Shown here: in pieces, positions 56,799-64,000 of the stretch
Layout of the letters: each line of letters opens with the position of its first letter
Numbering within the stretch: position 1 is the first letter of the stretch
Position numbers and translations under genes: made by a program
Notes under the pieces: model-generated
What the model saw: only the letters and a program-made list of their open reading frames with translations
Told to the model about the DNA's origin: nothing
The model's database searches: none
DNA from: Clostridium sp. BNL1100
Lineage (GTDB): Bacteria > Bacillota > Clostridia > Acetivibrionales > DSM-1351
Direction: 5' to 3'
DNA length: 64,000 nucleotides
NCBI RefSeq assembly: GCF_000244875.1
Contig: NC_016791.1
Location: 4,345,001 to 4,409,000 of the forward strand

Positions 56799-57941
56799 CT
56801 ATAAATCGTTGGGAATTACATGAACTTCTATATTCTTTGTCTGTTTTAACAATTTTGTAACCGTTGAGCCCCGTAAAAATGTTTGAAGCTTTGTCCTTCT
56901 GGAATGACCTATAATTATCTGAGTTATATGCCTTTCATGTGCAAACTTGGCAAGCTCGCCGGATACACTTTTGCCTTTTAGTCTCTCAACCTCTGCTCCA
57001 AGCTGTCTTGCAAGCTTATGGTAATTTTCAAGCATTTCAAGCTGTTTGGGCGTGGTTTTTGGGGCAAAGGTATTTGTACAATCTACACTAACCACCAGCC
57101 ATTCACACTTGTACCTTCTGGCTATTCTAGCCCCTCTGCGTATAAGTTTCTTTGCAGAAGGACTCGAACCGATACATACCATTACCCTTTCAACAATCCG
57201 CCAGTTATCTTTTATACCATGCTCCTTCATGTACTCTTCGAGTTCTTCGTCCACCTCTTCGGCTGTCTGACGCAGAGCCAATTCCCTGAGAGCATTCAGG
57301 TTTCCTTTTCTAAAAAAGTTTTTCAGGGCCTGAGGTACCTTTTCCAGATTATATACATTTCCTCTTTTAAGCCTGTTTTGAAGGGCATCGGGAGTTATGT
57401 CAACAACAACGACTTCGTCAGCTTTTTCTACAATATAGTCGGGAATAGTCTCCCTTACGGCTATGCCGGTTATCTGCCTTACCACATCGTTAAGGCTTTC
57501 CATGTGCTGAATATTTAGGGTTGCTATTACATTGATCCCGCGACAAAGAATTTCTTCTACATCCTCATAACGCTTTTGGTTTTTTGAACCGGGGACATTA
57601 GTATGCGCAAGTTCATCAACCAGCACTATCTGTGGTCTCCTTGCTATTATGGAATCTGTATCCATTTCTTCCATAACTACGCCATTATATTCGATCTTCT
57701 TTCTAGGTATTATTTCAAGTTGTCCGATTTGCCGGTCGGTTTCTTCTCTTTGATGAGATTCAACATAGCCGATGACAATATCCTTTCCCCTCTTTGCCCT
57801 TCTGTTGCCTTCATTGAGCATAGAGTAGGTTTTACCGACTCCCGGTGCATAACCAATAAATATTTTCAGCTTACCCCTGTATTCGTGATTACATTGCTTT
57901 AATGCTTCTTCAGGAGTAATACGCTTAAATTCTTCACTCAT
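56799..57941 (-). CDS. kdpD: Truncated KdpD: sensor and USP domains only, no kinase
   Basis: The start is the ATG at 57941; AAAGGA lies 12 nt upstream. 380 residues. Residues 15-225 are the KdpD N-terminal domain with a Walker A-like GYAPGVGKTYSML and VLVDELAHTNVPGSKNQKR. Residues about 240-375 form a universal-stress-protein domain (VMVCIGSSPSAKKLIRRGARIA, IIIGHSRRTKLQTFLRGS). The four membrane helices and the histidine kinase of full KdpD are absent and not encoded next to it. In Staphylococcus the USP domain of KdpD binds c-di-AMP. Here it may be a soluble sensor for kdp control (inference). It follows the Asp23-like gene. Confidence 0.9.
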   Translation of the reverse strand: MSEEFKRITPEEALKQCNHEYRGKLKIFIGYAPGVGKTYSMLNEGNRRAKRGKDIVIGYVESHQREETDRQIGQLEIIPRKKIEYNGVVMEEMDTDSIIARRPQIVLVDELAHTNVPGSKNQKRYEDVEEILCRGINVIATLNIQHMESLNDVVRQITGIAVRETIPDYIVEKADEVVVVDITPDALQNRLKRGNVYNLEKVPQALKNFFRKGNLNALRELALRQTAEEVDEELEEYMKEHGIKDNWRIVERVMVCIGSSPSAKKLIRRGARIARRYKCEWLVVSVDCTNTFAPKTTPKQLEMLENYHKLARQLGAEVERLKGKSVSGELAKFAHERHITQIIIGHSRRTKLQTFLRGSTVTKLLKQTKNIEVHVIPNDL

Positions 57942-57957
57942 GCTAAAAATGTATCCT

Positions 57958-58782
57958 TTATTTCTTATTCTCAACTACAAGGCTTTTCGCCACAACATTC
58001 ATTCTCTGGATATTAAGTGCTGTCAAATGCTTTATCTGTTCACTTACTTTTTCCTGTACCTCTCTTAAAAGAGGCTTAATCATATAACCGTAAATCAGAA
58101 CCAGATCCATCTCAATATATATTCCATCCGGCCTGTTCTCTGCTCTGAATCTGGATATTTTTGACACACCCGGGATATTTGCAGTTACATACTCAACTAT
58201 CTGGTAAATTGTATAATCCGATATGGTATAATTTCCCATATAACTGAATGTGGGACGAACAACGGATTTTTCTCCTACCAGCTGATAGCTGCCTTTTCCT
58301 TTTCGTCTGAATATCTGAAGCGGGTCAAGAAAATAACCCGAGAAATCTTTCTTTATTTCGAAGGTTGGCACAGGTATGACATGCTTTCCCTGTTCCCGTC
58401 TTGTTGCCAAAGCCTGTTTGATTTCATATTCGCTGGCAACATCGGTAATATATACTTTCTCATCTACAGGGCCTATCCCAAGCCTTTCAGCTATGGTTTC
58501 TACCATCCCGTCGGAGGTTCCCAGAATTAGAAGTGCTTGTGCATTGTAGAGAGTAAGTGCGTTTGCTACGTCTTCCGTATGTTTTTTGTCCGTGAATAAA
58601 GCCCTTTTAATTGAGGCAATCTTAGTGCTTTCCTTTTTTGCTGAAACACCTGCAATAATCTGATTGCCCTTTATAAGAAGCCCGTCATCTATAATAAAAT
58701 CAGTTCCGCGTTCTCTGGCAACCCATGAAGCTCTGTGGCTTTTGCCTGTCCCACTCGGGCCTACAAATCCTATTACTTTCAA
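57958..58782 (-). CDS. P-loop protein with Asp23/Gls24-like C-terminal domain
   Basis: 274 residues. The N-terminus has a Walker A motif GPSGTGKSHRASW and a nucleotide-binding fold to about residue 115 (ALLILGTSDGMVETIAERLG). The C-terminal 90 residues resemble the Asp23/Gls24 alkaline-shock fold (GNYTISDYTIYQIVEYVTA, GIYIEMDLVLIYG, SEQIKHLTALNIQRMNV). GGAGG lies upstream and the start is ATG. It is the gene before kdpD-like, 16 nt apart, so the two are probably cotranscribed. The substrate of the ATPase part is unknown. Confidence 0.8.
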   Translation of the reverse strand: MKVIGFVGPSGTGKSHRASWVARERGTDFIIDDGLLIKGNQIIAGVSAKKESTKIASIKRALFTDKKHTEDVANALTLYNAQALLILGTSDGMVETIAERLGIGPVDEKVYITDVASEYEIKQALATRREQGKHVIPVPTFEIKKDFSGYFLDPLQIFRRKGKGSYQLVGEKSVVRPTFSYMGNYTISDYTIYQIVEYVTANIPGVSKISRFRAENRPDGIYIEMDLVLIYGYMIKPLLREVQEKVSEQIKHLTALNIQRMNVVAKSLVVENKK

Positions 58783-59143
58783 AAAGTACTCCTCCTAAGA
58801 ATTTCCCGTTTATTTTATTATTTTGTACTTACTTAGTGTATCCTTGTTATATTAATATAGCACAAAATGCGTAAAAAGGGAAAAGAGAGTCACAAGACTC
58901 TCTTTTCTTTTCCCCGGACATTCTTCTTTTGTAATTTTGTTTTTTGTCTTTGGTAAGTAAGTTATATTTTGTCATTTGTACATTTAAAATAAGCTATATT
59001 AGCATATTGCCAATACATGTTATTTATTATCAATATATTGTAATTACACAATATATTGTATTTATATACCGACTTTTTGTCAATATATAATGACCTCAAA
59101 AGGTCTAGTACTATATTACTATTTTTCCCGACGTTTGTAAATA
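58783..59143 (-). promoter_or_regulatory. Long leader with internal terminator-like hairpin upstream of the Asp23-like gene
   Basis: A gene-free stretch of 361 bases. A strong minus-strand promoter, TTGACA (59078-59083), 17-bp spacer, TACAAT (59055-59060), would give a transcript leader of about 265 nt. Two palindromes CAATATATTG (59031-59040 and 59049-59058) overlap the -10 and start, as operator half-sites might. Downstream a perfect 11-bp hairpin lies at 58881-58906. Flanking it, ACTTACTTA (minus strand, 58957-58965 region) and TAAGTAAGT (58828-58836 region) can pair. This may be an attenuator. Confidence 0.5.
58881..58906 (-). terminator. Hairpin terminator or attenuator in the leader of the Asp23-like gene
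   Basis: AAAAGAGAGTC / GACTCTCTTTT perfect 11-bp stem, 4-nt loop, followed on the minus strand by CCCTTTTTACG. It lies about 100 bases before the gene start. Confidence 0.6.
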
Positions 59144-60061
59144 TTATTCTTTACTGTCTGTTTTTACCATTACAATGGAGCATATGTCACATCCATTACA
59201 TAAAACAACTTTTCCTGAAAAAACGTTTTTTATAGTATCAAGAAGCTTCTTATTTTTAAACCTCTCCCAGTTGTGAACTATAATGTTTCTGGGAGCCAGT
59301 GTTATCAGAGAACTAACCAAAAGGTCGTCATGGCTTATATCTGCCTCAGACAGCTCAGTTACAAATTCCTGAATACATTCATTGGTTATTTCATGCTTTT
59401 TTTCATCTAAAAGCATGTAGTTATCATCATACTCCATAACAACATGAACAACGTCAAATTTGGAATCCTGTATTTCAACGAAATATTTCAAAAGCCTTAT
59501 AAACTCCTTGTATTCACGTTCAATTAAAAAATCATCAACTGCATTATCAATAATTTCTTCCAGCTCTTTGTTATAATCTTTTAATCTGAAATTTACAAAT
59601 CCGTCAAGTATAATACTATTAGAACCTTCAAAGTATTCTAACAACTTCTTTACAATGAGATTTCTTCTGCGTATTTGAAATAGTGTATTAAAAAAAACCT
59701 TGTCATCATTTCTAATAATCTTCTTACATATTTCCAATATTTCCCGTTTATCCATAGAATTAAAATAACCATAGTTGCTGTTTATTATCCTGATTAGAAG
59801 ACGTTCCTCATACTGCTGTATTATATAATCCGCAAGTGCATTAGATATATGGTATTTTAACAGCTCATACTGACTGGTTTTTTTTGAAAACAGTCCCTCC
59901 TCCTCCAAATTGCATAGGACGGAAGTTGCACCTTCAATATCAACCACTTTTATTGAGTAATTAATTCTTTTTTCCTTTAATTGCTGAAGTTCTTGATCTA
60001 TATGCTGTATAACGTTTTCTGCGCTATCATTAACTCCGATTGAGAGGTATTGATACTGCAT
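59144..60061 (-). CDS. ytxC: Putative sporulation protein YtxC
   Basis: The start is the ATG at 60061. The longer frame to 60115 begins inside the promoter. 305 residues, soluble. It follows the YtxC family layout: an N-terminal region, a central RRRNLIVKKLLEYFEGSNSIILDGFVNFRLKDYNKELE block and a C-terminal acidic/hydrophobic domain with VSSLITLAPRNIIVHNWERF. The last residues have a Cys pair (CNGCDIC). YtxC is linked to sporulation in Firmicutes but its activity is unknown. A SigE-like promoter lies directly upstream. Confidence 0.88.
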   Translation of the reverse strand: MQYQYLSIGVNDSAENVIQHIDQELQQLKEKRINYSIKVVDIEGATSVLCNLEEEGLFSKKTSQYELLKYHISNALADYIIQQYEERLLIRIINSNYGYFNSMDKREILEICKKIIRNDDKVFFNTLFQIRRRNLIVKKLLEYFEGSNSIILDGFVNFRLKDYNKELEEIIDNAVDDFLIEREYKEFIRLLKYFVEIQDSKFDVVHVVMEYDDNYMLLDEKKHEITNECIQEFVTELSEADISHDDLLVSSLITLAPRNIIVHNWERFKNKKLLDTIKNVFSGKVVLCNGCDICSIVMVKTDSKE

Positions 60062-60084
60062 CAACTTCACTTCCCTTCGTGTGT

Positions 60085-60111
60085 AGTATATGTTTTCGTA
60101 TAATGTTGTAT
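60085..60111 (-). promoter_or_regulatory. SigE-like sporulation promoter of ytxC
   Basis: Minus-strand CATATACT (60085-60092) matches 7 of 8 positions of the SigE -10 (CATACAHT). An ATA (60109-60111, in GAATACA) stands 16 bp upstream as -35. The spacing to the ATG at 60061 is suitable. Confidence 0.55.
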
Positions 60112-60208
60112 TCAATAGGCGTTTAGCAGTTTATTCTAAGTTATGTTACATTATATGCATCGCATATTTTATAGGTACTACACACATTAAGATTTATTTG
60201 TATGGTAA

Positions 60209-60964
60209 CTATTCCTGAGTAACGGGAATGATTGTCCCTAAATCAGTCAAATGTTCATCTTTAATAATAACCATGTCCACAGCTTTTAAACTTAAAAAAT
60301 CATTTATTTCTTTATAATTTTTATGAAGAGTTATATCTCCCGTAAAAAGCAGTTTATTTTTTGATATCAATCCCGTTGCTCCTCCGATAAATCCCATATC
60401 AAAAGGTTCAAGCTTAATAGATTTATCCGGCTCGATTAAAAGCACATCCAGTCCTACTCCTGCCGCTTTCCTGTAGATCTCTCGGTCTGAGGTTATAATG
60501 CTTTTACTGTCAACAACACATGTAAGACACTTGGAGTACCCCTGTTTTACATGTATCAGGCGGATTTCCTGCTCCTCCAGCAGCTTTTTAATAATAGGGT
60601 CCGTGTATTTAGTATTATGAAATGCAAAACTTCCTACCCTTGCAACATTGTAAGCAATAGTTCCCGGATATTTGTTTTGAAGGAAAGTTTCTCCCTTTAT
60701 CATTTCAAAGCCTTTTTTGCAAAGAAATTCCATTATCTTTAATGGTGTGTTAGGTGCATATACGATAATATTTCCCGAAATATGGTGAAACATAATATCA
60801 GGATGGCATGATACGGCAGAATATACGTCCGGATGTTCAAATACCGGGATTATCTCTATATTTCTATTTTTTAATTCATCAATCAGTTTTTTTGGAGCTC
60901 TCGCATCCAATAAAACGCAGGAAACATTTCCATCCGGAAGGTTAGGTATTTTGACTATTTTCAT
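60209..60964 (-). CDS. DUF6873-like protein (guanidino-group-modifying-enzyme fold)
   Basis: 251 residues, soluble. Repeated beta-beta-alpha units and motifs such as PDIMFHHISGN, KQGYSKCLTCVVDSKSIITSD, GLDVLLI and GFIGGATGLIS suggest the five-bladed GME fold used by arginine deiminase-like enzymes. A conserved Cys-containing block (KCLTCVVD) takes a central position. No reaction can be assigned. A probable TTGATT-N18-TATAAT promoter is upstream, near 61034 on the minus strand. Confidence 0.75.
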   Translation of the reverse strand: MKIVKIPNLPDGNVSCVLLDARAPKKLIDELKNRNIEIIPVFEHPDVYSAVSCHPDIMFHHISGNIIVYAPNTPLKIMEFLCKKGFEMIKGETFLQNKYPGTIAYNVARVGSFAFHNTKYTDPIIKKLLEEQEIRLIHVKQGYSKCLTCVVDSKSIITSDREIYRKAAGVGLDVLLIEPDKSIKLEPFDMGFIGGATGLISKNKLLFTGDITLHKNYKEINDFLSLKAVDMVIIKDEHLTDLGTIIPVTQE

Positions 60965-61083
60965 ATTTTCCTCTCTTATAACCTTTTATCTTAAGTTAAA
61001 TTTTAGTATCACACATATTTTTAAAATTTCATATTATACTAAAGAAAGAATCTTAAAATCAAAAATCTTCATATTCCAGTACT

Positions 61084-61155
61084 AACTGCTCTGCGAAAGC
61101 GGACAGTTATTCAAATACACCGCATTTCCAAAAACGGAGATGCGGTTATTTTATT
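61084..61155 (+). other. Two hairpins upstream of DUF378, possible small RNA
   Basis: The 292-base gap between 60964 and 61257 holds AACTG-c-TCTGC-gaaa-GCGGA-CAGTT (61084-61108), a GAAA-tetraloop hairpin. ACCGCAT-t-TCC / GGA-g-ATGCGGT (61119-61146) follows, then TATTTTATTT, which looks like an intrinsic terminator on the plus strand. No gene ends just before it on the plus strand and no clear promoter was found, so its transcript is unknown. Confidence 0.4.
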
Positions 61156-61256
61156 TATGGTATCTTTTTTCCACTGAATAAAATCTGTTTATTTAATAAT
61201 AATATAGAACTGTAACAGAATCTAATTAAATTTTAAAAAAGAAGGGAGTTGGTAAT

Positions 61257-61472
61257 ATGAGAACACCATTGGATAGAGTTGCATTAGTACTCATTATAAT
61301 CGGAGCTCTTAACTGGCTTTCTGTAGGGTTATTCCGCTATGATCTTGTAGGTGCAATTTTTGGACCCGCTTCACTAATTACAAGAGCAATTTTTGTTATC
61401 GTCGGTATTGCAGGACTGTACAGCATCAGTCTTCTTTTCAGGGAAAATGATCAAGCTGTACGTCAGCAATAA
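61257..61472 (+). CDS. DUF378 family small membrane protein
   Basis: 71 residues with two transmembrane helices (VALVLIIIGALNWLSVGLF and RAIFVIVGIAGLYSISLLF). The family motif GALNWLSVGLFRYDLV is exact for DUF378. AAGGGAG precedes the ATG. A TGAATA (61175-61180), 17 bases, AATAATA (61198-61204) arrangement resembles a SigG promoter, which would fit the SASP gene next door. Function unknown. Confidence 0.93.
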   Translation: MRTPLDRVALVLIIIGALNWLSVGLFRYDLVGAIFGPASLITRAIFVIVGIAGLYSISLLFRENDQAVRQQ

Positions 61473-61479
61473 TCAATCA

Positions 61480-61507
61480 AAGTGGCGTGTTTACGCCACT
61501 TGATTTC
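61480..61507 (+). terminator. Terminator of the DUF378 gene
   Basis: AAGTGGCGT / ACGCCACTT 9-bp stem with a 4-nt loop, followed by GATTTC; the T-run is short. Confidence 0.6.
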
Positions 61508-61618
61508 GGGAAGAGACAGCAAGTAGACATAAATTTCCGTTATATTTTAAGTAATATTGCAAATTATATTAGTACACCGGTAAATCACAGGTGAAAATCA
61601 CAAAGGAGGAATTTAATT

Positions 61619-61810
61619 ATGGCTAATAACAATAGTAATAACAGACCTTCAGGATTTGAAAACTTGAAATATGAAATAGCTTCTCAGGTTGGTGTAAACC
61701 TCAAAGAGGGCTATAATGGTGATTTAACTTCAAGAGAAGCTGGTAAAGTCGGTGGAAATATCACTAAGAGAGTATTCCAGGTATTTAGGGATCAACACCA
61801 GAATCAGTAA
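61619..61810 (+). CDS. Small acid-soluble spore protein, alpha/beta type
   Basis: 63 residues. It has the two family blocks FENLKYEIASQVGV and SREAGKVGGNITKRVFQ. It coats and protects DNA in the dormant spore. The GPR protease region reads YEIASQ, where an acidic residue usually follows (EIASE or EIAQE), so cleavage efficiency may differ. AAAGGAGG lies upstream of the ATG. Confidence 0.96.
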   Translation: MANNNSNNRPSGFENLKYEIASQVGVNLKEGYNGDLTSREAGKVGGNITKRVFQVFRDQHQNQ

Positions 61811-61837
61811 GAATGAATTTTATGCTGAGTAATAAAT

Positions 61838-61885
61838 AAATAAAAGGATGCCCGTCTTTTCTGACGTGCATCCTTTTATTTTAAA
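61838..61885 (+). terminator. Terminator of the SASP gene
   Basis: A 14-bp perfect outer stem (AAATAAAAGGATGC / GCATCCTTTTATTT) with an internal partial stem in the loop. Confidence 0.9.
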
Positions 61886-62020
61886 ATTAACACTATAGTA
61901 CTTTATTACTTGATAATCTTTATATATAATTTATATAAGTTAGTACATCACTTTTGCACGGAATATAATCAGCAGAAGTTCCTATGTATTTCCAAATATA
62001 AACGATAAGGAAACAACACT

Positions 62021-63067
62021 ATGACCGACTTTAAATCCATTTTGTCCAAGAAAATAACCAAGAGAGTACTAATCCTTGCAGCATTCGCACTTCTGATATA
62101 CTTCATGCGGGGTATGGCGAACATGTTTCTGCTGACCTTCATATTTGCATATCTGGGGTATACCGCACAAAGCTACGTATTTAAACGGACTAAAATCATT
62201 AATTCAAGACTGCTGAAGGCAATAATAATAACCTTTTATCTTGTGGCTGTAACATTGGCTGTCCTGGTACTTTACAAGTATATTCCGGTAATTATATCGG
62301 AGCTTAAAACCCTCATAGTGCAAGTAACAACCTTTTATAATATGACTTACGAAAACGATACTCTGAACTACATTATTTCATTATCAAAAGAAATCAAGAT
62401 TTCTTCCTATATACGGGATAATTTTGAAGTTCTCTATAAATCAATTTCAAATATAGGTAAAATAGGTTTTGACTTTGTTATGGCAATTGTGCTTAGCTTG
62501 TTCTTTATATTGGAGAAAAATAGAATTGTCAGATTTACATCAGGTTTTAAAAACAGCAAACTGTCTGTAGTTTATGATGAGCTTTCATTCTTTGGACGTA
62601 AATTTCTCCAGTCTTTCGGAAAGGTAATACAGACTCAGATAACTATTTCATTCATAAATGCCATTTTATCCATGATAATGCTTTATATACTCAAATTTCC
62701 GCAGATTTTCGGACTTGGCTTCATGATTTTTGTTCTTGGCCTCGTCCCTGTGGCTGGCGTCGTAATATCCCTTCTTCCGCTTTCCATGATAGCACTCAGA
62801 ATCGGCGGGCCTACGATGATTCTTTATGTTTTGGTACTGGTTATAATACTTCATGCTCTTGAAAGCTATATTCTTAACCCAAAACTCATGTCCCAAAAAA
62901 CAAAATTGCCTGTGTTCTATACATTTGTGGTATTAATAGTTTCAGAGCATATACTGGGAATATGGGGGCTTATTATAGGTATTCCGATTTTTATATTTAT
63001 ACTTGATGTTCTGGAGGTTAAAAATCCTGATGCAGCTCCCGCTACATCAGATTCAAATAACGATTAA
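62021..63067 (+). CDS. AI-2E family (PerM/UPF0118) membrane transporter
   Basis: 348 residues with about eight transmembrane helices and a central soluble stretch. The family hallmark GLGFMIFVLGLVPVAGVVISLLPLSMIAL and the C-terminal HALESYILNPKLMSQKTKLP are both present. Members export or move small molecules or ions; the substrate cannot be told. AAGGA lies 9 nt before the ATG. Confidence 0.92.
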   Translation: MTDFKSILSKKITKRVLILAAFALLIYFMRGMANMFLLTFIFAYLGYTAQSYVFKRTKIINSRLLKAIIITFYLVAVTLAVLVLYKYIPVIISELKTLIVQVTTFYNMTYENDTLNYIISLSKEIKISSYIRDNFEVLYKSISNIGKIGFDFVMAIVLSLFFILEKNRIVRFTSGFKNSKLSVVYDELSFFGRKFLQSFGKVIQTQITISFINAILSMIMLYILKFPQIFGLGFMIFVLGLVPVAGVVISLLPLSMIALRIGGPTMILYVLVLVIILHALESYILNPKLMSQKTKLPVFYTFVVLIVSEHILGIWGLIIGIPIFIFILDVLEVKNPDAAPATSDSNND

Positions 63068-63114
63068 TGGGGTATACTTTCCTTATTATATAAAAAACTT
63101 TAGGAGGCAATACA

Positions 63115-63381
63115 ATGGCAAAATACAATGTTATGTCTGTTCTGACAAATAAAAGAGTGCAAAATGTAAATCTAATGCAAAATGTTCTCACTGAGTCCGG
63201 CTGTATAATTAAAACCCGACTTGGTATACATGATGCAAGCGAAGACAACTGTTCAAATGAGGGCCTTATAATACTTCATCTGACAGGCTCTGACGATGAA
63301 ATAGAGAGACTGGAAAGCAAATTAAATGAAATTCCGGGCGTAAAAGCCAAAAATATCCTGCTAAGCTCGGAAGATGCATAG
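63115..63381 (+). CDS. TM1266/ACT-like iron-only hydrogenase system regulator
   Basis: 88 residues. The ACT-like beta-alpha-beta fold is suggested by YNVMSVLTNKRVQNVNLMQNVL, then CIIKTRLGIHDA, then EGLIILHLTGSDDEIERLESKL and PGVKAKNILL. It resembles the TM1266 type encoded near FeFe-hydrogenase maturation genes, none of which lie here. GGAGG precedes the ATG. Confidence 0.75.
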   Translation: MAKYNVMSVLTNKRVQNVNLMQNVLTESGCIIKTRLGIHDASEDNCSNEGLIILHLTGSDDEIERLESKLNEIPGVKAKNILLSSEDA

Positions 63382-63411
63382 ATTAATTTATTCTATCAGG
63401 GGGGAAATTGG

Positions 63412-63645
63412 GTGGCTGAACCAAAACGCTGCAAAGAGTGTAACTGCACCTTCCAATATGTAAACAGTGAACAATTATGTTTTAGCTGTAGTCAGAAAAA
63501 CGATTCCGAATTCCGGAGGATTAAAGAATTTTTAAAGGATAATCCAAAGTCATCGGTCAGTATGGTAGCAACTTCTCTTGATATAAGCGTATCCCATATA
63601 CAAAAGTTTATTGATGAAGGAAGGCTGGAAATTATCGACAAGTGA
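63412..63645 (+). CDS. yvyF: YvyF-like flagellar operon protein
   Basis: 77 residues from a GTG start with GGGGGG 7 nt upstream. A zinc ribbon (CKECNCTF ... CFSC) is followed by a C-terminal HTH-like region (FLKDNPKSSVSMVATSLDISVSHIQKFIDEGRLEI). This is the layout of YvyF proteins, encoded at the start of the flgM-flgN-flgK operon in Firmicutes. It suggests that flagellar genes follow beyond the window. Confidence 0.78.
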   Translation: MAEPKRCKECNCTFQYVNSEQLCFSCSQKNDSEFRRIKEFLKDNPKSSVSMVATSLDISVSHIQKFIDEGRLEIIDK

Positions 63646-63670
63646 CAGGAAAATTCAGGTATATTGTTAC

Positions 63671-63698
63671 TAATAGCTTATGTACATTTAGCCGATAA
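63671..63698 (+). promoter_or_regulatory. Possible SigD (flagellar) promoter
   Basis: GCCGATAA at 63691-63698 is an exact SigD/FliA -10. TAAT (63671-63674), 16 bp upstream, matches 3 of 4 bases of the TAAA -35. It stands ahead of the partial gene at 63736. Confidence 0.4.
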
Positions 63699-63735
63699 AT
63701 AAAATGAAAACACAATTATTTTAAGGGGTGCCAAT

Positions 63736-64000
63736 ATGGATATTTTTGAACTTATTGCATATCTCAAGGAAACTCAAGGCTACATAGAGTATTCTTTTTA
63801 TAAACATTCATCTGAAATTATGAACGCTATTTCCAACAAAGGTATAGATGAAGTATTAAATATTATTTCCATGAGAGAAATTAAAAAAGGGGCATATGAA
63901 TGTGTTACCACATGGGAAGTTGATAACAATTCCTGTTTCAGCAAAACTGTAATAATTGACATATCCAATGAAATGCTTTATATTACCGAAACTCTGGATG
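63736..64000 (+). CDS. Unknown protein, C-terminus beyond the window
   Basis: The ATG at 63736 has AAGGGG upstream, and the frame stays open for 88 codons to the window end. The visible part is soluble and acidic (MDIFELIAYLKETQGYIEYS; SCFSKTVIIDISNEMLYI). It does not look like FlgM, which commonly follows yvyF. I do not recognise it. Confidence 0.7.
   Translation, partial: MDIFELIAYLKETQGYIEYSFYKHSSEIMNAISNKGIDEVLNIISMREIKKGAYECVTTWEVDNNSCFSKTVIIDISNEMLYITETLD

Noticed and set aside
58965-59040. An 18-codon leader ORF (MYWQYANI...) in the leader of the Asp23-like gene
   Set aside because: No Shine-Dalgarno precedes its ATG, and its codons show no regulatory pattern.

Overview
The window comes from a low-GC, endospore-forming, anaerobic Clostridia chromosome, most likely the mesophilic cellulolytic Ruminiclostridium / Clostridium cellulolyticum group. 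The evidence is a secreted esterase with a type I dockerin (a cellulosome component), a GerA/GerB/GerC germination operon, an alpha/beta-type SASP, YtxC, SigH, and a collagen-like (Gly-X-Thr) surface protein of the exosporium kind. No phage, integrase, IS element or CRISPR array was seen. The assignment is inference from gene content.

Layout. 0-4 kb: a collagen-like glycoprotein gene flanked by two glycosyltransferase genes. 4-15 kb, mostly minus strand: an aldo/keto reductase with a MerR-type promoter, a eukaryotic-type hexokinase, a cell-wall amidase, a chemoreceptor, a sigma factor/DUF4179 anti-sigma pair, a small alarmone synthetase and a TetR operon. 15-25 kb: the dockerin esterase, an Lsa/CplR-like ABC-F ribosome-protection gene behind a ribosome-mediated attenuator with a two-codon leader ORF, a uracil-DNA glycosylase-like gene, bioY under a BirA-type operator, a C45 peptidase, a methyltransferase and a second chemoreceptor. 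26 kb: a promoter, a multi-hairpin RNA, a terminator and a Shine-Dalgarno-masking hairpin ahead of a small unknown gene; this is the best candidate for an undescribed riboswitch.

27-35 kb: tRNA-Thr and tRNA-Gly, then the conserved Firmicutes cluster sigH-rlmB-mrnC-(xth)-(NlpC/P60)-cysS-cysE on the minus strand. A cluster of six perfect plus several near-perfect DnaA boxes lies between mrnC and xth. 35-42 kb: two unrecognised proteins, a probable 6S RNA, an Ogg-type glycosylase, an unidentified structured element, and the methionine genes metA and metY. 42-50 kb: a secreted protein, the germination operon, and an iron alcohol dehydrogenase divergent from a MerR regulator. The dehydrogenase promoter has the same 19-bp-spacer operator as the aldo/keto reductase 44 kb away, suggesting a carbonyl-stress regulon.

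50-64 kb: a histidine kinase/response regulator operon, kdpABC, a truncated KdpD with no kinase domain, a P-loop/Asp23-like protein, YtxC behind a SigE-like promoter, a DUF6873-like protein, DUF378, SASP, an AI-2E-family permease, a TM1266/ACT-like regulator, and YvyF with a following partial gene at the edge of a possible flagellar region.

Gene starts were chosen mainly from Shine-Dalgarno position, and several differ from the longest open frame. Function calls rest on recognised motifs only; no database search was possible.
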